Origin: Panulirus ornatus
Lineage: Eukaryota; Arthropoda; Malacostraca; Decapoda; Palinuridae
Direction of reading: 5' to 3'
DNA length: 64,000 nucleotides
Assembly: GCF_036320965.1 (NCBI RefSeq)
Contig: NC_092269.1
Location: 34,345,843 to 34,409,842 of the forward strand
The notes beneath the pieces were generated by a model. It worked only from the letters and a program-made list of their open reading frames with translations, made no database searches and had not been told where the DNA came from. Positions 11,206 to 22,614 of this stretch are shown here, piece by piece. The position numbers were made by a program, and so were the translations under genes. The first letter of the stretch is position 1; each line of letters begins with the position of its first letter.

Positions 11206-11767
11206 TTCCATAAAGGAGGGGCGAGGAGGAGACGGTACTTCTATACGCGAGGCAGGGTAAGGGGGATGTGGAGGAAGGGGGTTGGGGTCGGAGGAAGAAG
11301 GGGGTGCAGGGAAGAAGTGCCCTAGGGGTACCTCCTAAAGGTGGCCTGGACCCAAGGGCCTCTGCCTCCCACCCACGGCTGTCATGCTCGCCGTCATCTG
11401 GTAACAGATACCCCTCCCTCACCCCAGCCCTCCCCTTTCATGGTCCGTCCACACCCCCGCCAGCGGACGATCACATCTCCCACCCATCCAGGCCTCTCAC
11501 ACCCTCCCATCCAAGCCTATCACATCCATCCACCCACCCATTCAAGCCTCACAACCACCCACTCAAACCTCCCACCCCACGTCAACTCCTACCGAACGGC
11601 TATACCCACACGGCAAAATACGCCCACGTTCACACCCGACACACACCTCCAAAAAAGCACCTCCTGACCCGCGTGCTGGGCCAATGACTGGGTCCTGTTC
11701 CCAGCTAGGCCACCAGTCTTCCTCACTTGTGCCTTACGCCCTCCTACCTACCTCAACCCCACGCTCC

Positions 11768-11769
<2 letters not shown>
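11206..11769. other. C-rich unique stretch
   Basis: C-rich plus strand with CACCCACC-type words. The 139-codon plus frame at 11268-11687 is low complexity and unrecognised. Confidence 0.35.

Positions 11770-11809
<40 letters not shown>
11770..11809. repeat. (TG)n at the LINE B 3' end
   Basis: 20 TG copies. On the minus strand it forms the (CA)n tail of the element at 11810-13200. Confidence 0.98.
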
Positions 11810-11812
<3 letters not shown>

Positions 11813-12914
11813 ATTACCTAATTGTGCTGTACGGGCAGGGAATTTTACACTCCTAGCCCCCCACCTCACCCGTCCCCTGAGCTTTCTCTACCTTCATACA
11901 CTGTATCAACTTTGGGTCTGTTGTGCGCATTCACAGTATCATTATTCATCTCACTCCATTCATCCGCCACTCCCTCACACAATAGAGGAACTTTTCCCCA
12001 GCTTTTCTAACAAGTTTCTTGCTTCATGTCCTGTCCTGTGGTTGTTCCATCCATGCAAAGAACAGCCCACTGTCGACATCATTAAACTGGTTCAAAAACT
12101 TCAGAAGTCTTTTGGATCAAGTCACCACTTACTCTTCTGTCTTCCACGGTGGGCAGACCTAAGGACCCCCTAGCATTTCCCCCGTAACCCAGCTCTCTTA
12201 ATTCTGGCGCCATCTCTGTTGCCTTCCACTGGATCTCCTCAGTTTATTCCCTGTGCGTCTCTCTTTTAACTCGGTGACTACACTTGGGAAGCACAGTCTA
12301 GCCCTGGCTTAATGTGGGATGTGACCAGCTTGCTTAGTATCTGCTTATCCACGTCCTTGAATTGTAATTCTGACGTCTGCCAGCAGGTAGTTATTCCCTT
12401 GTACTATTCTGCTAACGTGGGATTCTGGCCGCAGGTTATTTCTTTACCTTTTCTCCCATCCTCATTACGTTGACCCGGGTGGAAATTCCATCAACCATGC
12501 CTCAGACTAACTCGGGAGGGTGTGTTTTTTAAGTTCCCTTATCAAGTTACAATCCTCGTCCGTTTTCAGTTCCTGAAAGACCAATGATGGCATCACCAGC
12601 ATCCATACTGATACGGGAGTCCAATTCCTCGGTTAAACAATTTCCATAAATCAAGAAGAATAATGGTTCCAGAGCAAGAGCCTTGCGGGACGCCACTGGT
12701 GATCTCAAACCACTTCGAGAGGGTTCCCCTCGACGTGCGTCCTATGTATCCACACTCACAAAGGTGATCTTCTTTCCATCGAAATAGTCTTCCCTTAATC
12801 CTGCTTGAAGATCCGGCTTCTTTTACCAGTCTCCTGTATGGTGTAGTGTCAAATGCTTTCTGGCGGTCCAAATAAAGACAAAAAACACTCAATCTTCTCT
12901 TTTGTTTACAACGG

Positions 12915-12992
<78 letters not shown>

Positions 12993-13200
12993 TAGACTCT
13001 CCTCAGCAAAGTCATTTATTTTCCTTGTGATTACATTCTCCAGTACTCGACAAATCATCAGGGAGACGAGTCTGTCGTTCATCGCATCCATCAGGTCCCA
13101 TTTCTTAAAGACATGTATGACATCTGCCCATTTCCATTCTCTTGGCACTTTACCAGCGACATGTTCAACAACATTTCAGGTGGTGTGAAAGGTGTACGTC
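11810..13200 (-). pseudogene. LINE B reverse transcriptase, broken
   Basis: The longest LINE B copy. Reading the minus strand from 13190: VPREWKWADVIHVFKK then RLVSLMICRVLENVI (RT finger motifs normally reading VPxxWKxAxVxPIFKKG and RPVSL), then after a (TC)n block LYLDRQKAFDTTPYRRLVKE (YLDFxKAFD catalytic block) and TSGVPQGSC (SGVPQGSVLGP motif). The expected FADD box is lost: the frame stops after LPYQYGCW. Further on, EEIQWKATEMAPEL matches the VQRRATK signature of the C-terminal tail, followed by a 3' UTR ending in (CA)n. Several frameshifts and stops; inactive. Confidence 0.85.
12917..12989. repeat. (TC)n inside the LINE B RT domain
   Basis: About 36 TC copies between the RT finger region and the first catalytic block, where a stretch of conserved coding sequence would be expected. 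Confidence 0.98.
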
Positions 13201-14515
13201 TGCCACACATCATCTGCAAATATGGAGATGTTTCATCAGCTTGACATGGGCCAAATCATGATAAGATACTGAACGGCGTCTCTCATTCGCCACACACAAT
13301 ACAGTACGTTACCAAAGGTCGATCGCTAAGCGACCTCGTCCCTACTTGTATGATAATACCCGTACAATCTACGGATCTGGAAGAACCCTGAGCTCCGTGG
13401 CTGCTGACGCTAAGATGAAGACGGCACAAGTACGTGTCTGCCATACCTCAGGAACGCCTGTCTCGTCCGGCCCTCCTGGCCCAGCTGACCCAACATATAA
13501 ACACGGGCCTTACACTAACCTCGAGGAACAAGCGTTTTTTCTTATGATATTCATCACCAGGAGATGATCCACGGTAACACAACCAAGCGGTGAACACAGT
13601 GACGGACCAACGGTCGAGGCACAGCAGCATCTCGAGCAGCGGAAACGAGGGTGTGGGGTCGCAATGACAACAACAACTGGCAACATAACGCCAGAATCTC
13701 TTCAACTCTCCGCCTGTGTTCCAATACCTGAGGCCTAGATCCAAGGCACGCGACTTCCTGTTGCTTCCCCTAGTTTCTGTGTGGAGATCAACCGTACGAG
13801 GAGCGACCCTTGTGACACCTCTCTTGCGAGGCTGTGCAACTCGCTCTTTCCTTTCCCCTTTTTCAATAACCATTCAACCTCTGAGAGGTAATCACAACAT
13901 TCCAAATGCATCTTTAAGTTGCTCTTTAACACACCTTTCTACCGAGATGACCTCGCGTGGGACATACTGCTGCCCGTGTCAATCTACACCTCCGGGAAGG
14001 GGGAAAGTGAGGGATAGAACAATGATAAGAGCTACAACATCTATGGGGTTATTCTGGATAAAGTCTGGGACGGTGGCAAGTGAGTGAGAGACACCTACGC
14101 TCTGGATGCGGCTGCTTATATCAACAATAACCAACTCGGGTCACAGTCAGTGATGCTGGACAAAAGTCACAAAGCTAAGTGACGCAGGTGAAGTCCGTGA
14201 CTATTTCCGTAGCTATCCTTCTCCCGTGTCGGATGTCAAGCCGACAAGGGAAGTCATCTGCTGGTGTTGCCATCAGAGGGACATCGTGTCTGCCACAGTC
14301 ACATTATAACCTGACACACGACGACGACCTCGAGTTTGATACAGAAAATCACGAGTGCAGCAGACACGACGCTGCGGATGATGGCTGCGGTACAGCAAGT
14401 CTTTGGTTGTGTCTCCTATACACAAGGTATGGCAGAACAACCTGATCAGTCAAGTACCTGATAGTGTGACCGATAACATTCGGTGTACACGGTACAGCCA
14501 ATATGAGATCCCTGA
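13201..14515. other. Unique stretch, no gene recognised
   Basis: Contains overlapping frames of 141 codons (minus, 13448-13873) and 123 codons (plus, 13716-14087). Neither translation shows a domain I recognise and their mutual overlap argues against both being real. Confidence 0.3.
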
Positions 14516-14524
14516 GTGTGTGTG

Positions 14525-14578
<54 letters not shown>
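14516..14578. repeat. (TG)n microsatellite
   Basis: TG array with a single CG interruption near 14530. Confidence 0.98.
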
Positions 14579-14579
<1 letters not shown>

Positions 14580-14811
14580 CAGCAATACCTATTACGAGAG
14601 CAGGTACTGTGGTGCTAGAATGGACTGTGGTAGAGGCCAAAGTGAGGGGAAACACCGGTGCTGCAAGAATAACCAGACTTTTGTGTCCACACAGACTGTG
14701 GTAAAGAAGGGAGTATATTGGTACGTGGGCTGTGATGATTACACTGTAATAGCTACACTGACTGTGTTCAACAATGACATACAAAAAAAAAAAAAAGGCA
14801 ACTGTGATATG

Positions 14812-14885
14812 AGCTTCCATGGTGCGGTGGTTAGCATAGCTGGACGAGAACCACGCGTGGGCTAACCAGGGATTCGACGCCACTG
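14812..14885 (+). mobile_element. tRNA-like SINE head
   Basis: TGGTGCGGTGGTTAGCAT at about 14820 resembles a Pol III A box and GGGATTCGACGCC at 14869 a B box, with tRNA-like spacing. The sequence between them does not fold into a clean cloverleaf and what follows does not match SINE B. Probably a decayed tRNA-derived element, not a working tRNA gene. Confidence 0.45.
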
Positions 14886-15089
14886 CTAATATCAACACCG
14901 ACAACAGTTCTCCCTCACATTTGTGCCCTCTCGAACAGCCTGCAGAACCGGACTACCGCCAACAACGTGAGTATCAAACCGAGACTGTACCATTGACGTC
15001 AATATTAATAGGTTCTAAACATTTCTCCATCCCTTACTGTTTCACTAAGCCCTCGCCGCCTGCAGGGTATTCAGTCCATTAAGCCTTCC

Positions 15090-15545
15090 ATGTAAGTGTG
15101 GACGAGAGACGAAACTGGAGTCGACAAGCCAGCACCATCATCAAATCCTCCAGCTTTGGCATTCTTCGCAGACTCAAGACAATTGGACTCTCGACCTCTG
15201 AACTTAACATCTACACGACTTTCATTCTTCCCCAACTCACCTACGTGGAAGAGGGTCCCGCAAGATCATCCTTGGGTCACTCTTACACTTACAACACTCC
15301 AAGCTGTCCACAGCCATCACCTGACACTCACTGGACATCTCGGTTAGAAGCTGCTACACTAAACCCATCACCATCACTTCCTGCTTCCGAGATCCCTCGT
15401 CTCCCAAGTTGCAGTTCCGCACCAAAACCGCATCGGACCCACACAGGCTCGTATACACCACTAATGGAAGAACCCCATCCCAACCATTGTGGAAATGAGC
15501 CTGTGCCAAGTGACACACCAAAGATTGTGCCAAAGTGACACCAGT
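15090..15545 (+). pseudogene. LINE C C-terminal fragment, degenerate
   Basis: The plus translation contains WSRQASTIIKSSS, LRRLKTIGLSTSELNIYTTF and ILPQLTY, the pattern of the region just after the RT domain in non-LTR polyproteins (normally ending FILPKLMYA). It then degrades. The sequence near 15405 (GTTGCAGTTCCGCACCAAAA) aligns with the LINE C ends at 38350 and 43627. Frameshifted and without a catalytic core. Confidence 0.65.
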
Positions 15546-15605
15546 GCCTGTGCCAACGGTCACACCAGAGCCTGTGCCAACTGTCACATCAAAGCTTGAG
15601 CCAAC
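15490..15605. repeat. Short repeat, ~27-bp unit
   Basis: GAGCCTGTGCCAA.TG.CAC recurs about five times with small changes. Confidence 0.7.
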
Positions 15606-16176
15606 ATGGAGCTTGCAGGATTAAAACGTACTTTTTCAAGGGAAAGAACTGCAACTGCAACAGTGAGTAAGGTGAGAAAAAAAGGTCGTACCAACAACAA
15701 GGATTATTCAACCAGTGATCATGTGGAAATAGTGTCTTTAAGGACACTCAATTCCTCTCTTACTTATAGCAATACATCTCCTCTCAGCTGTAGCTATATC
15801 TGCTTGGCTATAACCATATCTCCTTACTGATCACCGTAACTTTGCTCATAAGACTGGTATATAACTCTGTCCCTGGGAACCAAGGATAAGATGCAGTTAA
15901 ATACTTCATTTGCCTCCCATCTTCTTAACAACCATTTGTGGTAAGGAAACGTTTTCTAACCTACCCACCCTCTCTGACGACAGTACCATTCCCAGCAATT
16001 TGAAACTACCATTTTTCAACTACTATCTTCAGTAAATACACTTCTACCGGAGGATGAGGATCCATAACTTCTTTTTCTTCCCCTCCATCGTCTAACACGA
16101 GGCGAGTGAATGAGACTGGCCTCTCTCAAACCTCAGAGTGTAAACCCGACTAGTTTCAGAGATAAGAAGGGAATCC

Positions 16177-16180
<4 letters not shown>

Positions 16181-16253
<73 letters not shown>
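16181..16253. repeat. (AG)n microsatellite
   Basis: About 36 AG copies. Confidence 0.99.
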
Positions 16254-16256
<3 letters not shown>

Positions 16257-16300
16257 ACACCCCAGGCACGAGCCAGAGGAGCCCAGCTCACTATCTGTAC

Positions 16301-16417
16301 CTTCGTCGAAATCACCGTGTCCGCTGGCGTGCCGTTTGATCGGCCAGATACGTAGATCTCCGCCAGGCACGGGAGTCTGGACTCCAAATCTTATGCCGCC
16401 CTTCCACATCCTCCAGT
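16301..16417 (-). CDS. Candidate exon 3 of an unrecognised minus-strand gene
   Basis: A 117-bp minus segment bounded by TCTAG on the 5' side and a donor-like GAAG|GTACAG on the 3' side. The enclosed phase-1 frame is open; its translation includes WRMWKGGIRFGVQTPVPGGD and RIWPIKRHASGHGDFDE. The phase agrees with the end of the candidate exon at 17557-17690. I do not recognise the protein. The frame stays open beyond both ends, so the boundaries are weak, and a second frame is also open. Speculative. Confidence 0.2.
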
Positions 16418-16420
16418 CTA

Positions 16421-17550
16421 GAGCTGGAGACCATACGACTCCGACAGGCAGGGGATGCGACTCATACGGAGAGGGGACGTGACCTGTCACATCCAACTTA
16501 CGAGGAGGGATGTCCTACCGACAGTGACACACAAAGTTTGGAGAGGCTTGAAGCAGAGACAATCTCACGAGACCGAAACAGTCGTAACCCTAAAAGAAAA
16601 TATTTTTCTGCTATTCATTCATCAACCAAAATGTTAAGACGAGGAAGTGGGATGACACTGGAAATCATGCCATGACATAAAATTGGAATTAGAGTAAACT
16701 TGAGGATCATGGGGGAGTCATGTGGATCATTCAGACAACACCAGTGATGCTGGTACGAAGTCTTCATCGTCATTCGAACACTCAGTCGAAAGTATATGAA
16801 GGTGGGTTCCACGTTACAGAGGTACTGTGTGGCCCAGCACAACATACCCACATCTTTAAACTTGATAATTACGATACAGACGACGCCTTTGTCTCCAAGC
16901 AGTCACTCTAACGACCCAACAAGTCTGCGGTCGTAACCTATAGGAATAACGGTGATCAGGATGCATCCTTCTCTTCAATCCTGCCACTTGCGCATCTGCC
17001 TCGTTCTGAAATTTTTTGTGTATCCGTGGGCGAAAGAATTTCGCCACAACAGGAGGCCAAATTTCCTGGGCTCCTCGACATACAACATACATGAGCTGCA
17101 AAACCATCAATATTTGTTTAATCCTGAGTGAGTTCAATACAAAATCAGTTCTAAAATCATGAAAAAAAAGAAGAGAGAAGACGACGGTGCCTGGAGAATG
17201 GAACTCGACCAGCCTGGCCCTGTGTCGTATACACTGCTCCAGTCCCGACCCCCAGACGATGCTGGGCTCAACCATCATAAAGTGACATAACAGGAAGTTC
17301 AGACAACGTGCCGTACGCCATCACTCAGGAGAAACACACCATTAAACTCACAAAAATGTGGAGAGGGTCAGTTGTTTTCCGGAAGGATAGCCCCTCACAA
17401 CCTCTCCTTCTCTCTCTCTCTCTCAGACCAATGGAGAACATTTCATCCCTCTCTCAACACACCTCAATATGATGCAAGTTATGAGAGCATGACGGTAGTG
17501 GCAAACAAGTGACGATTTTAATGGCATAGAGAAGCGGCGGTGATGGCCAG
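16421..17550. other. Unique stretch, possibly intronic
   Basis: Mixed to AT-rich sequence without repeats apart from a short (TC)n at about 17408. No exon seen beyond the flanking candidates. Confidence 0.3.
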
Positions 17551-17556
17551 GCTCAC

Positions 17557-17690
17557 CTTTGGATCTGGTCCTGTCTCGTCGGTCGGTGATTTCCTCGTAT
17601 ACATGCGCCACATTCTGCACGCTGATCAGCTCCGACAGAAGCATCCTGATTGGCGCAGGGTCCCGGCCAAAGTGGGCTCCTCGGGCACGG
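17557..17690 (-). CDS. Candidate exon 2 of an unrecognised minus-strand gene
   Basis: 134 bp on the minus strand ending at a consensus-like donor (CCAAAG|GTGAGC) and possibly starting after AACATAG. The open frame gives 44 codons, including HFGRDPAPIRMLLSELISVQ and NVAHVYEEITDRRDRTRSK. The composition is protein-like: mixed charges, no low complexity, many codons ending in G or C. It enters in phase 2 and leaves in phase 1, consistent with the candidates at 19445-19591 and 16301-16417. I do not recognise the family. The polypyrimidine tract before the acceptor is weak, and an alternative acceptor could lie about 50 bp further in. Confidence 0.3.
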
Positions 17691-18128
17691 CTATGTTCAC
17701 ACAAGTGGCTGGAACGAGTGCGTGTATGGCTGGCTGGCTGGCTGGCTGGGCGAGGTAAGGGTAGAACAAGGAGCGAGGTGGTGGTGTGGTGGTGGCTGGC
17801 TGGCTGCTCCCCGGGGGTGGATTGGGTGGGTGGGTTCAGGATCGGTCCACTTCCAGCGCTACCTGACCCCCGCTAGACAGTTACGTACTCACAAATGACG
17901 TCAAGTAATCACATATTTAGGACGCCCCTAAGAGGGGGTACTGCTGGGGGCAGGACTGTCGCCTGTGGTACCGAAATGTGGCTGATGGTGGCAGGGGTGT
18001 GGTGTGTGAGGAGGGTACACACACGGGGAGGGGTGTGTGCTCGGTAGCTGGCCAAGAGTAAAGGAGGTGATCCCGAAGGGGCGGTATTAGAGGAGGAAGG
18101 GAGGAGGGTGTGTGGTGTGGTGTGGTGT

Positions 18129-18129
<1 letters not shown>

Positions 18130-18172
<43 letters not shown>
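18130..18172. repeat. (TG)n microsatellite
   Basis: TG array after a GTGTG-rich leader from 18105. Confidence 0.98.
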
Positions 18173-18175
<3 letters not shown>

Positions 18176-18277
18176 AGGCTGCCGGAGACGGTGTCGTGCA
18201 GGAGGGAGTACGACCCTCTAACAATGGCGGGAGGGCCGCGCCGTGTCGTGCTCGTGGTGTCCGTCCCAAGCACAAGT
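18173..18277 (-). other. Weak exon-like segment
   Basis: On the minus strand a good polypyrimidine acceptor (CCCTCCCTGCCCTGTGCCCC then AG) precedes a frame translating to LVLGTDTTSTTRRGPPAIVR then GSYSLLHDTVSGSLL. The frame then runs into a (CA)n array without a convincing donor. It could be a decayed or alternative exon, or chance in GC-rich sequence. Confidence 0.15.
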
Positions 18278-18589
18278 CTGGGGCACAGGGCAGGGAGGGG
18301 TCTCACGGTGCTGGAGGGGGACGCCCCTCTGTGCCTGTGGTCCTGGGCCTGGCCCGGCGTCCTCTCACCTTGACACACACGCACCCACGCTATGACGACC
18401 TTCTCCTGAGGGGGGGTGCGCGGCCTCCTGCCAGGGGGGGTGGTGGTGGTGGTGGTAGTTGAGGAGACGTGAACGGGGCTGGTGTTGGCACAGCTGCCAC
18501 CAGTGAAACACACGTGAGCACACTTCCAGCACCACTATCCGGCCAGCGCAGGTCGTGTCCGTCCTGATGCTACGCTCGCGCCACACCAA

Positions 18590-18770
18590 CTAAACGCACG
18601 GACGAAGCGTTCTCACAAAAAAATCGGGGTAGTGGCGGCAGCGGGCGGGTCCGGTGGGATCGCTCGGGACGGCGCGAGGTTCGGTCGAGAGCGGCGAGGC
18701 AGGCCTACGCCCGCCCGGCCGAGACATTGTGACACGGGCCGAGGCCACCGGACAACGCCACCACCCCACC
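18590..18770. other. CpG-dense patch
   Basis: About 25 CpG dinucleotides within 160 bp (GGCGGCAGCGGGCGGG, GACGGCGCGAGG, GAGAGCGGCGAGG). The surrounding sequence is much poorer in CpG. It could be a promoter-proximal or 5' untranslated region. No TATA box or transcript evidence can be seen. Confidence 0.35.
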
Positions 18771-19036
18771 GCCCGCCAGCCACCAGCCAGCCAACCAGAT
18801 CCTCGCCACTCGACCAACCACCCAGTCAACTATCCTGTTAGCTCCACCGCTCACCTAGAATACTAGCCAATCCTCCAATCAGTTATTGATCGCAGGAGAT
18901 GCGGGCGTTGTGGCGTGGTGGGGCAAGAGGGCTGGGAGGAGGAGGAGGCTGGCCCGCCTGGGAACGCTCGCCCACAACCCCAGCTCGGTCGGCCGGCATC
19001 ACACGCCCCACACCACAGCCATGCACCCCCCTCCCT

Positions 19037-19061
19037 CACACACACACACACACACACACAC
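19037..19061. repeat. (CA)n microsatellite
   Basis: About 12 CA copies. Confidence 0.97.
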
Positions 19062-19190
19062 CACCCGCTCATGCTCACACCTCACCCAACATATACTTAA
19101 GTCGGGTTTTTGTGAGGTGTGTAAAGGAGGTAAATCCTCGCACATAAGGCTATTTGAATATCCCATAATTTTTACTTTCTTCGCGATGTA

Positions 19191-19222
<32 letters not shown>
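19191..19222. repeat. (TA)n microsatellite
   Basis: About 16 TA copies. Confidence 0.97.
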
Positions 19223-19224
<2 letters not shown>

Positions 19225-19444
19225 TCCGACCACAATTCTAGCATACCTGATACACTCTGTGTACGTCTCAAAGGCAAAGAACAGTACACAAAGAAAATTT
19301 CTCTCCTATATGAGCAAAAACAACTGAGTTCGAAAACGAATTCTGTCCCCAGTAGATAACACCTGTCACGAAGGAAGAGGTCTTCTGTTATTTCATCCCT
19401 GCCATGTACCATATGACTGTAACACCAGAGACGCCGCGTTTCAC

Positions 19445-19591
19445 CTCTCCACCATTACCACGATACGATCCTTGGGTACGATGCTCTGGCTTGGCGAGGG
19501 GGGGAGGTCAGGTCCAGAGATCACACCGTCCGCGAGGGGCGCGCTGGTCGAGGTCTGGGGGCTGTTGTGGCGACGCTGGGCGGCAGAGTAA
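19445..19591 (-). CDS. Candidate exon 1 (earliest visible) of an unrecognised minus-strand gene
   Basis: 147 bp on the minus strand. A pyrimidine-rich tract and GGAGCAG precede it, and the donor is GGAGAG|GTGAAA. The 48 full codons translate to YSAAQRRHNSPQTSTSAPLA, then DGVISGPDLPPSPSQSIVPK and DRIVVMVE. About three quarters of third positions are G or C, though the segment is GC-rich overall. Exit phase 2 fits the entry of the candidate at 17557-17690. The Ser/Pro-rich composition suggests a disordered segment. No family recognised and no start codon in the exon, so any first exon lies further upstream or outside the window. Confidence 0.22.
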
Positions 19592-19599
19592 CTGCTCCA

Positions 19600-20170
19600 G
19601 CCAACGTGAAGGAGGGAAGGGGAAGGCGGGGCAAGGGTGGGTCATCAGCTCCCTCCGCCGCCTCATGATGTAACCTTATTAAGTTTCTTTGTTACCTGCC
19701 AGGTAAACAAGGTGCAACCCCCTCTCCTCCCCTCTCCAGGCCAGGCCTCCTCCCCCACACGCCTGACCCAACAACACAACAACCTGGGCGACGCGCGTCT
19801 CGCCCGCTGGTGCCAGCGTGACCCTACGCAACAACACAAGCACTCTGTACCATTCTACGCAAGGACAACATCCGTGCGTGCGTACAGTTCTATACGCCAC
19901 ATCAACGCGACACCCTTAACCTCCGGTCTGCCGAGCGTTCGACCTCACAGAACAACATGAATTAATACAATTACGAAGGACATTTCTTAACACTAAAACC
20001 ACTGTGGTCTTCACACAATACAAACAATTAATGCAGAATATGAAGCCATAATAATAACAGGTGGAAACTAGGAAAAATTAAGGATGCCAGAACCTCTCAG
20101 ATTAACCATTCATATGATCAAGGAGGCAGGGAAATAATGTCACATTTGAATAAATAAATATATATATTCT
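19600..20170. other. Unique stretch, no gene recognised
   Basis: C-rich to 19960, then AT-rich. No supported feature. Confidence 0.35.
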
Positions 20171-20231
20171 CTGTTCCAAAAGAAGGAACAGGGAAGGGGG
20201 CCAGGTGAGGATATTCCCTCAAAGGCCCAGT

Positions 20232-20234
<3 letters not shown>
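20171..20234 (+). mobile_element. SINE A middle fragment
   Basis: CTGTTCCAAAAGAAGGAACA, GGGAAGGGGGCCAGGTGAGG and ATATTCCCTCAAAGGCCCAG match 7795-7857 of the fuller copy. The right end at CAGTCCT passes directly into (TA)n. Confidence 0.9.

Positions 20235-20284
<50 letters not shown>
20235..20284. repeat. (TA)n at the SINE A fragment
   Basis: About 25 TA copies. Confidence 0.98.
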
Positions 20285-20292
<8 letters not shown>

Positions 20293-20745
20293 ATCCTAGC
20301 AATACATATCTGTGCACTGGTTACTGAAGGCATGTGAGCACTACGCTATGCATTCTAAAAACAAGACTTGAGGAAGAATTAAGTTAGGAAACAGTTATAA
20401 GTCACCATCTTGTCCAACACAGATATGCAAGTCATGAACAAAAATAAATGAGACTGGATGTCTCTCCGATGTTCCAGAAGAAGAACCGATCCCCACAATT
20501 TCCAGTGGAACACATTTCCAGAACCCGTGGTCCCCTAGCATGACTGGAAGCCGGAACGGTGGCACTGGAGGAAGAAGGTCGGTGGATCAGATGGGCAGAA
20601 CTAGGGTGAATCCGATGCCACATGTGAATGACCTGTACGGAAGGTTCATCACAAAAGGTGGGTTCGAAGAGGACTGTGAGCCAATGGAACACATGATGGA
20701 AATCACTGTCGTCACCCCCACTCCCTCTCCCGAGGTAGGGCGCAG

Positions 20746-20748
<3 letters not shown>

Positions 20749-20781
<33 letters not shown>
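20749..20781. repeat. (TG)n microsatellite
   Basis: About 16 TG copies. Confidence 0.98.
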
Positions 20782-20785
<4 letters not shown>

Positions 20786-21169
20786 AAGGTTTTACTAATA
20801 TAATAATTGCAAAAGATGTCTGACACTATTGTTAAGCTTGCCCGGTACTCCACAACCCTTCCCCCCCAGCGTAACATGTACTGCTCAGTGACTATATTGT
20901 CTTCACAGAGGAGGAACAAGTGTGCCTCCTGCCAGGCTACACCACCTAAACCCTCCCACAACACACGTAACTAAACATTCCATTTTCCTTTAGTGTTTGT
21001 AAGTTTGGTGGGTTAAGGTGGGCGGGAGGCCCCCGGAGGCGGCCACCACGCCCCAGTCATGTACCTCCCTCAGCTACGCCAACAAATGATACCTTCCCCC
21101 AGGTACAGAGGGGCACCCCCGTGTGCCAGCCATCACCTGTCTCCCACTCACCATCCCCAACCACATACT

Positions 21170-21905
21170 GGCCCTCACCACTACCACCCACGCCACTCTG
21201 GCCCTCACCACTACCACCCACGCCACTCTGGCCCTCACCACTACCACCCCAGCCACTATGGCCCTCACCAATACCACCCACGCCACTCTGGCCCTCACCA
21301 CCACCACCACCCACGCCACTCTGGCCCTCACCACTACCACCCCAGCCACTATGGCCCTCACCACTACCACCCACGCCACTCTGGCCCTCACCACCACCAC
21401 CCCCGCCACTATGGCCCTTACCACTACCACCCACGCCACTATGGCCCTTACCACTACCACCCACGCCACTCTGGCCCTTACCACTACCACCCCCGCCACT
21501 ATGGCTCTCGCCACTACCACCCCCGCCACTCTGGCTCTCACCACCACCACCCCCGCCACTATGACCCTTACCACTACCATCCACGCCACTATGGCCCTTA
21601 CCACTACCACCCACGCCACTCTGGCCCTCACCACTACCACCCCCGCCACTATGGCTCTCGCCACTACCACCCCCGCCACTCTGGCCCTCACCACTACCAC
21701 CCACGCCACTCCGGCCCTCACCACTACCACCCACGCCACTCTGGCCCTCACCACTACCACCCCCGCCACTATGGCTCTCGCCACTACCACCCCCGCCACT
21801 CTGGCCCTCACCACTACCACCCCCGCTACTCTGGCCCTCACCACTACCACCCCAGCCACTATGGCCCTCACCACTACCACCCCCGCCACTCTAGCCCCCT
21901 CATCA
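21170..21905. repeat. Minisatellite, 30-bp unit, ~25 copies
   Basis: The unit is CCCTCACCACTACCACCCAC followed by GCCACTCTGG. Starts at 21181 and 21211 fix 30 bp. Frequent variants are CCCCGCCACTATGG, CCAGCC and TTACC for TCACC. One unit near 21300 carries an extra CAC triplet. All three plus frames stay open because 30 is ten codons, giving repetitive translations up to 311 codons; judged non-genic. Confidence 0.96.
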
Positions 21906-22614
21906 CCATCACCCCCCCATCACTCTAGCCCTCACATGCACCCACCATTACCATCACGGTGGTCAACACCTCCATCCAGCACTAGTCCTACTGTGATGTA
22001 TACCACCATCAACTCCACCGTGCCTCTGCTTCCTGCACTTTGCCCTACCCTAGAGTGACTTAACCTATGACCTGTGACCAGCCTCCTGGAAAATGGCGTG
22101 ACCTCGGTCATACCGTAACACAGCCTCGTCAGCTTCACCTCGTATGACCTAACTCGACCACATGACCACATCATACAAAACGTGAACCTCTGTCCGCCTG
22201 ACCAGACAGACCAACCTGATCCCAACAATCCACACGAACACGTCACAGACTCCGACAAGCTCCATGGGACATACACAAAACTCCCGTAACCTAACCCAAG
22301 GGTTAAACACATCGAAAAAAAAAAAAATAAATCTTCACATACACCTAACTGCCATTTACTAGTAATCAAATACAAAATCTTTACACTCAAAGACTCCAAT
22401 TTAACACCGAGACGGCCACAAGTTCTCGTCGAAAACCTGCGTAAACCGATTCTGTAAATCTGTAAATCATTGTCAGGTGATGTAAGTCATATCTGATGGT
22501 ATTTACGAAAGAGGACGCGTGAGGGATGGAGGACTGATAGCAAGGGTGAAATCACCTGTTCCACTTACGTTCCAGGAACAACACGTAAAGTCAACCACTC
22601 TTACACCAACAGTA
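21906..22614. other. Unique stretch after the minisatellite
   Basis: Contains an A-run at about 22316. A minus frame at 21932-22399 is unrecognised. No supported gene. Confidence 0.35.

Noticed and set aside
21059..22058. Plus frames of 289-311 codons and overlapping minus frames
   Set aside because: 30-bp minisatellite; His/Tyr/Pro- or Thr/Ala-rich translations on both strands.
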